Source of the DNA: Lates calcarifer
Lineage: Eukaryota > Chordata > Actinopteri > Centropomidae
Direction: 5' to 3'
DNA: 64,000 nt
NCBI RefSeq assembly: GCF_001640805.2
Contig: NC_066845.1
Coordinates: 20,772,307 to 20,836,306, forward strand
Below, piece by piece: positions 49,301 through 61,938 of this stretch (positions are counted from its first letter, which is position 1; every line of letters starts with the position of its first letter). Made by a program: the position numbers and the translations under genes. The notes beneath the pieces were generated by a model. That model saw nothing but the letters and a program-made list of their open reading frames with translations, ran no database searches and was not told where the DNA came from.

Positions 49301-52139
49301 AATTTCTTATTTTGTGATATGATTTAAATGTGAGGACAAGGGAAATATGTGAAAATTATTAGGATACTTGGATTATAGTCAACACATAGGCTGCATTTCT
49401 GAAAATGACTTGTTACTCACTGTTAATGATACTCTCCCTAGAACACTTAGGCTGTATGTGTATGAACAATAATTTCAGCTCCAACACCGGTGGAAAGCAC
49501 ACCTGGCACCAAGTCAGGATGAATATAAAAATATTCTATAAAAAAGAATGCAGTGATGGCTCTCATCATTAATACTGAGCAGAGATGTGGTCTATAGCCT
49601 TCACCTATAATAACCTGATAATGTGTTCACAACTAACAGAAAAAAGGCTGAACTTGGAAAAATAGAACGAAGGCCGTCTCCTGCCACATTTTCACAAGCA
49701 GAGCGGTTGGCCATAACAAATAATAAAGAGACCCATAATAAATAAGGAAATAACTGAGGACTTTTGCGGACACAGACATTCCAGTCAACCCCTCTCAGCA
49801 TTTGTTCCTTTATGTGTATTTAATGGTGACTGACACAGGCCATGCATGGCAAATTGTCATGAGCTGATACTTCCAGTAATACATCTAAAGAATTAGAATG
49901 AACTGTCAAGACAGCAAAGCTCTGGTCAGCTGGTGTACACATATTATTATCTTTCAGGAAGAGATAAATCAGCCTCTCTCACCACCTATGGCTCTGTCCT
50001 CTCAAGCCTTTCAAAGACGTCAATGCGTAGGACTATTCATACTGTTAATGTGCAACACTAATGATGCTAAATCCTGCATGCCATGTTCTTTCTCTGTGTG
50101 TTTTGCTGTGCAGGCTAGACCTTACAATGCATGGGTTTTGTATGAACACATCCTTGACTGCAAGAGAAAAATGATACAAATTATAATAACAGAAATTGGA
50201 CATTTCTGGAACTTAAAAAATGTATACACACACCATCCTTTGATTGATATGTCTCTACCATCTCCGGACAAAATAAATGTGAGTCAGTATGTAAATTGCA
50301 TGCTTAATGCTAGACACAGTCGCAAGCAGCAGACCTTGTGTGTTTTTCTTAAGTGAGAGGCCAGAGAGAACCTGAGTCTGTCTGTGTGAGCAGGGTTTTA
50401 GTCAGTAGTCTTTAGTTAGTAGCTTATCTTAGCAGGCCTGCCTGTGATGGATGCCAGCTCTACTGTTAGCTGTTAGCTTTCATTTTACTAGTATGCATGG
50501 AAGAACTTTAAAACACATCGTTTTTGTAAACTAGTGCTGCTCATATTGATATTGATATTAGGCTGACAATGAATCAGTGTCTGGTCACACAGACATAGTC
50601 TAGCGCTTCAGCCCATGCAGCTGCAGAGTAGCCTCACGCTGCATTCAGTCATACACATACAAAGGGGCAGGCTGTCTCCCATCTCTCACTGAATTTGGAG
50701 CTTTCAGCCATGTGTTGAACTCAGCACATAATTTACATAGTTGAAATGGGAAGTTTTTTACTTAACCACAGTGAGGAACGGAGAGTAGGCTTATCATGTG
50801 ACTTCTGACAAATGTTCTATAGTGAACACCTGCACTGCAGTATATTTGCTTGCTAAATATTTACTTCCTAACATTACTAAGACTGCATAATACAAAAATG
50901 TACACAAGCTGGAAAGATTGAGTGGTGTCGTGATCCTTTATTTTAGCTGGTATCAGAGTTGGTTTCAGTTCCAACATTGTTCAACATCCTACTTTTCAGG
51001 CTCATAAAGGAAGACAGTATTAGAGTATAAACAGTTTGCTTGGGAGCTGCTGGGCACTGCTTCTAAAAGATTCCATACTCGTCCACAATATGAGACTTGG
51101 TTCCTGAATTAACAATGACTAGCATCCTGCCTTGTGCGTGTGAAGAAAACAACCCAAAAGAACAGAGTGCTTATCAGGAGATCAACATAAGAAGTCCTTT
51201 TTGTGCATAACACACAAATCACAGATGTAATGGGTGGAAAATGTTCATTATCTCAAGTAGCTGTTAGCTTCAGTGATCTGGTCAAAGCTCTGGGTTTTAG
51301 CTGTGGATGATTTTACAGTGAAACTGCTGGAATAAAGTATTAAGGTAAGACAGCACACACTGTTACTGTTTGATGAATTTTGCCAAGGCTCATGCATTTA
51401 GAGTTTTAGTTTGGGAACTAGTGACAACTGATAGAGGAGACTGATTGCTTTGGAAAATGCATGATATTGTTGTTTTAATTTTCTAGAAAATAAGAAACGT
51501 GAGCAGTCTAGTAGTATTGATCCTGTGTGGCTGATCCATAGTACTGATTAAATCCTGTATTTAGTTTGTCAGGAGTGAAGTTTTGCCTGTTTACATTTGC
51601 CAATTTAAGGATTAATGTGGCACATCTGGTATACATCTAGTGCATATTCTCTCTTCGCTCTACCTGTGAAGCTAACTTTGTGTATCGCCTTGTATAGCTT
51701 CATCACTGCCACTAGTCGTCATTACTCACTGTATTATGTATCATATTATTTGCTTACAAATTAAAAGAAGTAAAAAAAAAAAGTAAACAGTAATTTCACA
51801 GGTTTCCAGCAGCTTCTTTATTTCTAAATAGTAAAAAATGTCCATATATAAGCTATTATAACACTGTGTCTTTTCTGTACTTGCATCTTCAGTTGAATGA
51901 ATCCCTCTATTAGATGTCTAAATGCATTTAGGCCACACCCCCTTAGTTCGGTAGTAAGGTCCACAGTTCTGCCTTTTTGACTTCATATACAAATAATATT
52001 AAACAGGAAAATCCATAATTTTATCTGTTAACCACACCTTTAAAGAGTGTACTATACAGGAAGCTATAAATGTATGTTTTAGGAATACACATGGTGAATA
52101 AAAAATAGAATAGTGTGACAAGCTACACTATTAGCACAT

Positions 52140-53060
52140 AATCCCCTTTGCATGCCCTGCCAGGAAAGTGTGGAAGCGGCAGAATCTGAGATGGTTGTGT
52201 TTTTTTTCCAGCAGAGCAGGGCCTGTGATCCTTGAGCTGAAGGAGCTTTGCTTTCCCCAGACACGCTTCCTGCACATGCAGCAATACTGGGGAACTCAAG
52301 CCTGATTGGATAGGACAGCCTGGTCCACTGTTGCCAGCAGATTGTCCAGGATTCGGCATATGCGACGGCGTCCTGGCAGGGACATCGGTCCATTGGGCTC
52401 TGATTGGCAGCAGGAGCCAGTATGGCTCACTAGCAGCACACCTGATGACAGGGAGGTTCAGCCAGATAAGGCTGTCTTGATGCTGCCCACATGACAGCCA
52501 GCCATAATCATACATTCTTCTGAAAGTGCCGTCTGTACCCAGAGTGTATCTACATGAGGCTGAGGAAATCACTCTTCAGCTGAACATGGCTCGCTCCAGC
52601 TGGAGTGATGGACGGCCAAGCGGGCAAGACAGCCTGGTGGACGAATAGCTTGCACTTGCCTGCTCTTCCACTGCGGAGGACTTGTGTCAAAAGCAGTGCT
52701 TGACACCTCGGCTTTGAAACCTAATGGCATTAGGCTTGTGAGCAGACAGCTGGTTAGAGACAGGCACATGGAGCCTAGAGTGCATTATTAAGTGTAATGA
52801 ATGTCAGCGTACTGAGCTCATCCGACACATCAGGTGCCAATTATAGAGGTGGGCCCTGATTTGGTTCTAAACTCAATGCACTGAGGAGGAGCTCCTTTGG
52901 CCTAACTGACATCTGCCTCATTAACTTGGAGAAACAGGAGGAGAAGGCTTGCGACCACTCTTGCCTCTAGGCCTCCGTGGGCCCTCACGGGGGCACAGGG
53001 ACACACATTCTCAGTGGTGTCTCTTCAGTGAGCTCTCTCCTTACCTATTATTGATGAGGT
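52140..53060. promoter_or_regulatory. GC-richer repeat-free block, candidate regulatory region
   Basis: This ~0.9 kb block is clearly richer in GC than the rest of the intron, keeps CpGs (ATGCGACGGCGTCCTGG at 52359-52375; CAAGCGGGC at 52618), and has CCAAT-type sites (CTGATTGGA at 52301, CTGATTGGC at 52400). Several frames are open on both strands over 52079-52572, but this follows from composition: no domain, signal peptide or coding exon boundary is recognised. A candidate enhancer or unannotated noncoding exon. Confidence 0.35.
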
Positions 53061-53453
53061 GGAGGGTGAATGGAATATGAATGGGAGAAAGCCAGAGTGA
53101 CATTTGGAGGTGATTAGATACTCTTGTGCACCATAGCAGGAGTGTTTGGCAGGGCAGTTCATTCATTAGTCAACACTGAATAGCGCTTCAAATCTTCACG
53201 CATAAAGAGGTAAATAAAGCATTCATGGATATCATTGCCTCGGGCAGCCGGAGCAAACACTATTGATTTTTCTGGAGTGTTCTAAAATAATGGTCACAGA
53301 TGTGTCAAGACATTCATCAAACCGTCTCTATGAGCCAAATCCTCAATACAGTAAAAAGCCAATATGCTGCTCTGTTCTCTCAGAGTAATCGGAAATCTGT
53401 GCCAGTGTTAGTGGTGACAGTTTAGCTACTTGCTACAATATACTCTCAGCCAA

Positions 53454-53454
<1 letters not shown>

Positions 53455-53500
<46 letters not shown>
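53455..53500. repeat. (CA)23 microsatellite
   Basis: Perfect CA dinucleotides over 46 bp, the same length as the (TG)23 at 41424-41469 but opposite in orientation. Confidence 0.98.
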
Positions 53501-53505
<5 letters not shown>

Positions 53506-54540
53506 CAACCCTATAGGGACCAGCATTTTATCTTTCACTGAAAAATAACAGGTGCAGCTTTCTTAAACTGTAATTTCAAACTCCAGTTTTCATAGATAGA
53601 ATGGACACACAGTAGATTGTGCATTTTAATTTAGGGTCAGGATTCAATATACTGGTGTCAGCAATGTAAAATTCTCTTCAAGCTGAAGAATATTACCTGC
53701 AGATTTATAAGACCTCCCAAGTCTTCAAACCAACAAGCCTCAAGGTGCATGTTGTCTACTCTTTCAATAATATGTAATGTACTCACCACTATAAAGCAGC
53801 TTCTCCCAAGGCACCACCAACTGTCTAACAATATATTCGTGGTCGGCCTGGTTATTAGGACAATACATTACAATGAACAACAAAAACAACACAAGGAGAG
53901 GGTGACCACAGGGATTTTTTATTACTGTCCTCACTGAGCTTTATTGGAGGAGGTATAACAGGTCAGCTGAGAGGTGACCAGATAATTTGACCTCACCTGA
54001 CCACAAGGGAATGTGCACAGGAAAGAGACAGTGACTGCTGTAATGGAGCAATCCATACATTCCTTCTGATGTACATCAAATAACTACTCATCAACAAGGG
54101 TTGGAGGGTGGAGGAGGGGTTGGCGGTGTTTGAAGTCTTAAGCTGAAGCACAGGGGATGGTTGTGGAGTGATTTCTACTTAGCTGTTGTGTTCCAACAAG
54201 TCAGAGGTTTCCACTGTGGAATATTATCCATAGCCTGCCTTTGGCAATCAAAGCAACATCATGTTGTATGTGTATGAGTGACGGAATAAAGATGAGGGAA
54301 ATTTTACACTCTTATAGAGGGCAGTTTCAACAGTTTTAATCAGAGTATTATGGTGGTTCGAGTTCTGAGATGTCGAGACAAATGAGAATTTTCTGTCTAT
54401 GTCACAGACAAGACATTTAATAATGCTGCAAGACTGGCTAAACTGTAAAGGTTTTTTTCACAAAAGTAAAAAAAAAAAAAAAAAAGAATTAAAAAATCCT
54501 ACACTACAGTGAAATATAACATGAACAGCAATATCTAGTG

Positions 54541-54640
54541 AGGGTTACTCACCTGGTTGACGGTGGATGAGAACATAGTGCCCAGCACAAAGCAGAAAGA
54601 GAAGAAGAGAAAAAATATATTAGTAACATAAGCAATGTAT
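54541..54640 (-). other. Candidate recursive splice site in unc5d intron 1
   Basis: On the minus strand a long pyrimidine-rich stretch (about 54560-54615) ends in CAACCAG at 54559-54553 and is followed directly by GTGAGT at 54552-54547. That gives a juxtaposed 3' and 5' splice site. No other AG lies between the TTTTTT start of the tract and the junction. A TTACTAAT branch-point-like motif lies about 68 nt upstream of the junction. The arrangement matches recursive splice sites known in long introns. It could also be a chance match, or the end of an unannotated first exon, though no in-frame ATG gives a plausible signal peptide. Confidence 0.4.
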
Positions 54641-55429
54641 CAATAGCCTCAAGACTGGCAAATTATTCTCAATTTAAAAGTATGTCATATGATCTCATTG
54701 AGGTTTTGAGCCTCAGGCATTAAAACACATCATCCAGGATTAAGTGGCAGTATTCTCATGATGTAATGTAACATGCAACCCTTTGAAAGCCCTTTCTGCT
54801 TCATCTTGTCCCGTCTATTGTAACATTTATATCACCGGCACTCAGCCATGGTGTGACATGTCCTCTGGAGGTCTACGAATGCTGCATCTCTGTTGCAGTC
54901 CCAATTAGAAGGCTTCACCTGCCCAGCAGTTGACGGAGTCAGAAGTCTTCTATCTGTCAGACCTGTGTACTACCACTGTCATATCACTCTTCAAAAACAG
55001 CCACTGAGGCCAACAGCCACTGCCTAAAAGCCTTATGTTTCAATGGCCATCACTTGCTCGAAACGTTCACCATGCTTTGACAGGCTGCTGCTCTTGCGCC
55101 TTCAAGGAAGACACATAACACTGTAAATACTGCATGTCAGACAACTTTTGAGTACTCTTAAGTACAAGCAAACTGAGGGATAGTGAATGGGGGTTGGAAA
55201 TCTCCTGGCAATTCAATACCAGAGTTGATGGAAAATACTCAGCACAGCTTTGTAGGGCAAGGTTGTGGAAATACTTTTGAGAAGCTTTAATATATCAAAA
55301 CTTCACCTGCGTCTTGGGTTGTCCTACTGCTTTTTTTCATTTCCTTTTCAAGTTCTGCCTATTAAATAAAAGACGAGGAGCGTACAGTTTTGCCACCTTC
55401 AAATTCTTAAAAGTTATTTTCTAAGTGGC

Positions 55430-56330
55430 ATTGAGGCCAGGCCAGTCTGGATGTGGGATTTTGGGTGGGTCTCTGGTCACGACCTAGCAGTGGGAGCTTG
55501 CTCCCAAGGGCCCAGTGGACACTCCTGGCCGGTGACACATTGATGTATGAGCTCTAGTTTTTGCTCCCTCTCCTCCTCAGCACAGAGAAGCAGGTGTACT
55601 GATCAGTGCCACTTGATCTGTCAGTCGGATGGATAAAAATAGCCTTGAAGATTGAGCTGGGAGCAAGACTCGCCTAACTCTTTGGTGGAGACTCAACTGA
55701 CTTTGAAAAGCTCCTAGAATGCCCTTGACCACAGCAAATGAACCAAAGTCTTCTAAAGGTTGAATGTCTTAAATGCAGCTTTTCAGTTATCCATTCTCCC
55801 AATGAGAATAGATAAAGATTGTCTTACCATTAGATATCTGTTAGCTTGAGAGGAAGATGCCCCCTCCACCTCTGTAAAATCACTATTCTATCTGGAATGC
55901 CTAGACAAAGTAAAAGTTACTTTCTAAAAAGAAATGTTGGTACATCACAAAGGCCATTACAACTAATACTGTATAGTGAAGTCAACCAAAGAAAGGATAT
56001 TAAGTAAGGCTCCTATCCAAGAGTAGCCTGACTGCAAGAGTTCCTCTCTGCTTCCTGGCTTTTTCTTTCCTGGTCATTTAGTGTCAGATTTACTTGGCAA
56101 ATCCTAGACTATCCTCCTGTAGTCTCTGAAAAAATGCATAACTTTGCAAGTTTTCTCTGAAGTTCCTGATCAAGAGAGATTGAGGGCAGAGACTATAAGA
56201 TGGGAGTAAAGCTGCGGCATCAGCAGCTTTCATTGTGGGGAGGCTGAGGAGACTATGCAAGTTGTTTGAACAGCAGGCGGCTATTACACCACATGGATGC
56301 TCAGAGTAATTAAATGTGATCTGTTCTCCT
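55430..56330. promoter_or_regulatory. Unique repeat-free block, possible conserved elements
   Basis: About 0.9 kb without repeats or low complexity, less AT-rich than neighbours. It includes GGGCCCAGTGGACACTCCTG and GGCCGGTGACAC (about 55507-55534) and, at the end, AGCAGGCGGCTATTACACC and CAGAGTAATTAAATG (about 56271-56315). No gene is visible. Regulatory function is a guess. Confidence 0.2.
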
Positions 56331-57989
56331 TCATGTTCCTTTTTCTCCCCTCTACCGCATCTTAAATCTACACAGATAGGTTCAAAGAAGTGTTAATGTC
56401 TGCTGAAACCTTTTTTCTGCCAAATGTAGCAGAAGTGTTTTATTCACCTGTCTGATAAAGCAGCTCTGATAAAAAGCACCCATGTGAACATGCATGTTGG
56501 TGAGGCTGCATGATTAAGTCCTCCATTAAGTCCTCAAGTGAATTAGTTATGTTGTAGGTACATTCCCTTTGGCTGGATTCACTTTTAATGAGCAATTCTC
56601 TATTTCATTTCCACTTGACACATTCCTATCTAACTTTGTCAAAGGTACAAAATGAGGTGCTAAGAAGCAGCTTGTCTAATTAGCTACCCACACATGGTGG
56701 TCCCAATGGCAACTGCCATTTCAAATATTGAAGCTATTATTATGATCACTCTCACCATTAACATAAAAGCAAGGCAATGGCCCATTTAATGTGGCTTCCT
56801 AAGTAAACAACTTGCAAAGTATATTCAAATCAGAGAGAGACACAGGCTCAGCAGGTTATATCACAGGCTGATAATTGCGAAGCTCATAAATGAGATCTCT
56901 TGCTGTCTAATACATATGTTAGGCTGGCAAATGACAGCAGTGGTCATCACAGTCATTGGTCTACTGAGACTTCCCACTAAATCAGGCATTAAGTGTCTCA
57001 AACTTAAAGTGCTGACTCACTAAGCCCCCTGAGTATTTCATTCATAACTTGAAAGGCCACGTTGAGCCCAGATCAGCTATTCAGCTCAGAGAAATGACAA
57101 ATATTCTCATATTCCATCTAAGAGGGGATTAGCAGCATTAGCAATAGACCCTAAAATAGTGCTGAGGAGACAGTTGTCTGTTTCCTGTTTGAGGAGAATA
57201 TGCAAAAGAAAAGGATGCCATGGGTGTCAAGAGTGAAATGCCTGGGTTTATGAGGATTAAAAAAAATGAAAACATCCAGTTACCTAAGGCAAGGGGTCCT
57301 AGCACTGAGAGAGCAGCATTATGTGCACATGTAAAAGACTCAAGACATAATTTAAAGACAGAGAATCTTGCCAAGAGGAGGTCCATGAATTGGCTCACGG
57401 AAGTGTGTTCCACCCCCACCAGTCCCTGAACATTTATATTTAGTATAATTTCTTCACTGCTGTCATGTATTCTTATAAGAATAGAAATAAGAGAAGAAAA
57501 TGTCTTTGTAGCAAATATATTATTTGTTTCATCACTGCTTTGCTCATGCTCTGAGAATATTCAGACTACACAGAGAAATATCTGGCATAGTAACATTTTC
57601 ACAGAAGTAGGAATTAGCTGTGAGTAAATAATTCCACAGTGGTAGAGCCTAGAATACCATGAAGCCAGCCAAAAGCTATACTACACTGAGGGCACGAGAG
57701 TCCTCCCTCCGTTCAACAATAAACCAAAATGGAGAGTACTTAATCTCCAAAGTGTTCTGAATGAAGTCGAGGCTTTTGTCATTGGCTTCTTGGCAAGAAG
57801 TTACATAAATCATGTCCAATAGCTCCTGTGTCTTGGAAAATACCCTTCTGCTGCTTGTACAGACTATGCAAAATAAGACAACATGTTGTCCCCGTGTGAC
57901 CGATCCCGTTTTAAGGATGGTTGGGGAAAGGGGTTGAGGGGGATATTTTACACGCATCATCTAAATTACTGTCAGGAGAGTAGGCACAG

Positions 57990-58190
57990 AGGACAGAAAA
58001 ATCTGAAGGATGCTTGCTGTAATCTCTGCAGAAAATAAATAAACCAAGCATGGCCGTTTAATTGCTGCCTCCAAGTTGGCCTTCCCGCCGTCTTCGGGGA
58101 GCTGAGCATCCGCGGAGCTGGACGACCATCAGAGTAAAGAAGAAAAAGAGAAAGGAGAAGAAAGGAGGCTGTGGTCACAGTAACTAAAAG
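57990..58190. promoter_or_regulatory. CpG-retaining block with pyrimidine tract on minus strand
   Basis: Seven CpGs occur within about 95 bp (58051-58140: GGCCGTTTAATTGC, CCCGCCGTCTTCGGGG, TCCGCGGAG, GGACGACC). On the minus strand a strong pyrimidine tract (about 58131-58170) ends at GTCCAG (58127-58122), an excellent acceptor shape, but no GT donor with matching frame follows. AATAAATAAACC near 58035 fits a forkhead site. It may be a conserved enhancer or an unrecognised noncoding exon. Confidence 0.35.
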
Positions 58191-61100
58191 GCTTAGAATT
58201 TAACCTGGCTGGTCCAGCACACCCCAATTCCAGATCATACTTAAGTGATTCATAGCCATGATTTTGCCTTTATATGTCACCAAGGGCATCTCTGTGGGCT
58301 CAGGATTCCATGGATAGAGATCTATGGAGCACAAAGCTGTGATAAAAGACTGATGTTGCAGCAGAGACTGACTCTCTATGGAGACGGCACTGAATGAAAT
58401 GATAACAGATGAGATATTGATTCAGCACTGATTACAGCCACACAGATGAATGTCAAAATATTGTCACTATCTCATTCTTCATTATATTATCACTGTAGGG
58501 ACAAAAGGACGGCCAGTAGCACATTAGCTCCTCTGGGAGAAATCCCAGGCAATGGTTTTCATGTCAAGGTTAGTCACTTTACAGTACATGATGATAGACC
58601 TGGTATCAGATTCAATTAAATGGAACATGTTCACACAACAGAACTGCCCTGTAGCGGAATGGATAGAATGTAGTGCAAACATTTCTGGGGTCACTAAAAA
58701 TGTAGATCCACTCAACATGTTCTACAAGGAGTTGTATAGAAGCCTCAGCTAAATAGCAGATGTTATATATCATGTCACTCTTCTATTGACTTCTATTGAC
58801 ACAGTGCCACAAATATCTGCAGATACTGTATATCTGTAGCAGTCATGACAATGTATAATATATATTCTTTCCTTTGCCACAGTTACTTTTTCTCCTGCTG
58901 CTATTGTACTGCAGCTGTGCTACTTTCTGTTTACAAACCAAAGGCCTGGGATTGAGAACAATAAGACTGGAACCCTCAAGAGATATATGCAACACAGCTC
59001 ACAGTCCATGTTTAATACAGGAGCACAAAAACAGGTCATTTATTGAGAGACAATAGGAGCAGTTCTGACCAATTATCAGGAAGAAGCCTCAGAATATGTG
59101 ACAAAAAAGGGGCTACAAAACAGCCAACTTAAAAATAGACATAAGGGAAATACAAGCATGGTGAAACCACATCAGACACAATGAAAAACAAGTGAATAAA
59201 AATACATTTTAACAGATGTTTGAAAAATAATGGGCTCAGACAGTAGGAGTTTGCTAAAAAATATTTTAGGTAGGGTTTAGGATTGGCACAACAGAACTTC
59301 AACTGACATGCATGTATCATCCATGGCCAGACTGGGATAATAATCAAGGCATAATAACGTCAGCCAGGTCATCTCCACACTTTAACAACAGACCAGGTAT
59401 ACTCTAACTGTTTCCTTGAAATATTTTTAATGGTTATGCAGACATATCTTTGAGTTTTATTACTCCACCCCAAAACTGCTTCAACATTGAAACGTTGAAA
59501 ATAATTCAAATTAGTCAAATGTCCCCAGAGTTAGTCAATTACAGTTCCATAATTCAGGCTACAGGAATAAATATTCATACACTTTTGGAGTGTTTGTTTT
59601 GCAGCAATGAGTTCCTCAGAGCTGTGACTGGAGTTGTGTTGATTATCATGAAGCTCTGAGTACCTGGAGCTACTTCCACCCAACATAAAAAAGTACACAG
59701 CTCTTTATTTTCAATATTATTTCCATGCATACAAACTGCATGGTTTCCTACAGTATTGATGCCATTTGATTATTTTTTAAACACAAAATTAACTGCTGAT
59801 TCTTTTGAAATCTCTTTCTTCTGATTGTATATTTTTGTTCCACACACCTTGGCTACATGCATATGAATATGCTCTTGTATGGCTAGGTCTCCAAAGCACT
59901 ATGTGTTAGAGATAATCTCAAAGGTGGACTTTCTTATCACCTTAGCACTAAACCTTAAACCTCAAAACATTTGAGCCCTTGCCAAATGAGTTCACACAAT
60001 GCTCTGTTAGTGCTGGGTAAATCTCTTCATATTTCAAAGTATATTTGAGTTTTAAATCTGGCATCTGTGGCGACATACTCATGCTGGTTCACTGGCAGTG
60101 ATGCATTTTAGATCAACAAGCAATTTTTAGTTTACCAGAGTTGAAGAGGGAAACAACGTAGCGACAGAGACAGAGTAGGGCCTCAGTAACTAGAAACCCC
60201 CAAACCTGGGAGGCATCCAAGAAAAAAATCTGCTGCTCAAGATAAAAAAGAAACTCACTATTCATATGAGGAATTACAATCTAAAAAAGAAAGCAATCAA
60301 CGGCATCATTAGCGCGCATCAACTGTGTGTAATTACTCTCACTGCCAGAGGGAGGAGACAAACGTTCCACACTGCAGGTTTATAGCACATACAGTATATG
60401 TTAACTATTCTCTTCCTATAAAACAGATTTTTCCTATTGTTGCACCCTCTATATCCACAAACCAAAAAGCAACCATCTAGAAATATTTCTTAAATCTGTA
60501 ATATTACAGATGAGGTGATTCCTGGCCTCATTAGTTATTCATTGCCTGTAATGTCCGAACATCTGGTCAGTGACCAGATGTGGTCCTTGCAAAACTGCTG
60601 CTGCACATATCACCCTGACCACCAAAAAATCCATTCAGGCTGAAGTCCAGGAGCCCACAGGGTTTCTCCTCCAGCAGTTCTGCATCCTTTAGCTGATCAA
60701 CTACTATTCAGGTAGCCAGACCTCCTGCTTCCAGCCTAAGTGCTGGAAATCAGAGTCACACACTGGAAATCACTTCAATCTGTATGATAACTCTCATGTG
60801 GGATTTGGTGTATTGGTCCAGTTCAGCAGCTAGGAAGTGTCAGATCAGTTAGCGATTTAATCTACATGATACGGTTGAAGCAATGTACATATGCTGCAAC
60901 AACATTCTGTGAGAAACCCTCCATAGAATAAATGATGTGTTTAAAGTAATCAAAATCAGGTTTCTTTTGTTAATGCACAGAGGTACCAACTCTTGGACCC
61001 AACGAATCCAGGAAGTTTTAGGGAGCTTTTAAATTCTATGGTGTAATTCATGGACTGTATCTGAGGTGAGCAGTGATACCATTTCAAAGAATTCAAAGTA

Positions 61101-61570
61101 AAGTCACAAAGCCAACTGTGTGTTACACCAGCTGGCAAGAAAAACTGCCCAAAGGATTCAAAGTCTGAAATGCCTTGAAGCAAAAAAGTCATGAAGTCGT
61201 CCTGACGAATCTGCACAAATCTCTCTAAAGCTAAAGCACCTGAGAGCAGGAGGATTTTAGCAAACAAGAAAAGCCCATTTGGATGATAACAGGGCAGCTC
61301 TTCTCTCAGAAGAGCTCTCAAAGTCTGATCATGAACAGGTTGCATGTTGACTGAGACTGAAACTTTAATTATCTCGCTGCTTCCTTCACATTCCTTCAGT
61401 CTGACCAGGAACTGGGGCTCCCGATCTCCACTGGGGAGACAAAGGAAGGGAGCTTAATAGGGGCGCATGTTTGAGTGCCACTGGGTGTGTTTTAGTAGGG
61501 TGGGAAAAATAGGGAAAAATACTTTATGAGCATCCAAAAAAACTAACAACACTCAAACATGATTTAAACT

Positions 61571-61904
61571 TAATAAGTATAGACAACTGAAACTAATACG
61601 ATGGATACCAGCAGCTGGTGCTGTATATTAAAAGGAAAAGAAAATAATAGCACATAGTAGGTCATTTACAGCACATTTGCAGCATATTTATTTGTTTCTG
61701 TTTTTTGTAGTTTTGGTCAAAAAATTCTACCAGTTATGATAACACTGTTCTGTAGAGATTTAAGGGCAGTCAAACAGACTGATTATATACACCATTTAAT
61801 TTGGATGTAAAACCAAGTGGGCACACCCATATCCCTGTAATAATGCTTCATTGCACAGGAAAACTATGGCAAGTAGTTGAACCAGGGATGTGGTCTGAAA
61901 GCCA

Positions 61905-61938
<34 letters not shown>

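Noticed and set aside
49898..50356. 152-codon plus-strand frame, the longest in the window
   Set aside because: No domain or family likeness, no splice or promoter signals. Frames of this length are expected by chance in 64 kb of both strands.
52123..52572. 149-codon minus-strand frame in the GC-richer block
   Set aside because: Several frames are open at once in the same place, which reflects low stop-codon density in GC-richer DNA. No domain is seen.
54553..54615. The pyrimidine tract before AG|GTGAGT read as a signal-peptide exon joining exon 2 in phase
   Set aside because: In the frame compatible with exon 2 there is a TAA shortly upstream and no ATG, so it cannot be exon 1 as drawn. 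Kept only as a recursive-splice candidate.
57972..58178. Minus-strand frame with hydrophobic start (ASFLLLSLFLLYS) as unc5d exon 1
   Set aside because: It starts at GTG, has an upstream in-frame stop and no ATG, and lacks a phase-1 donor. The hydrophobic run is just a pyrimidine tract read as codons.
58874..59056. Plus-strand 60-codon frame starting with a leucine run
   Set aside because: It starts at TTG within a pyrimidine-rich stretch and has no ATG or gene context.
60956..61345. 129-codon minus-strand frame
   Set aside because: No recognisable motif, no exon boundaries and no conserved-protein features. Considered chance or part of an unclassified repeat.
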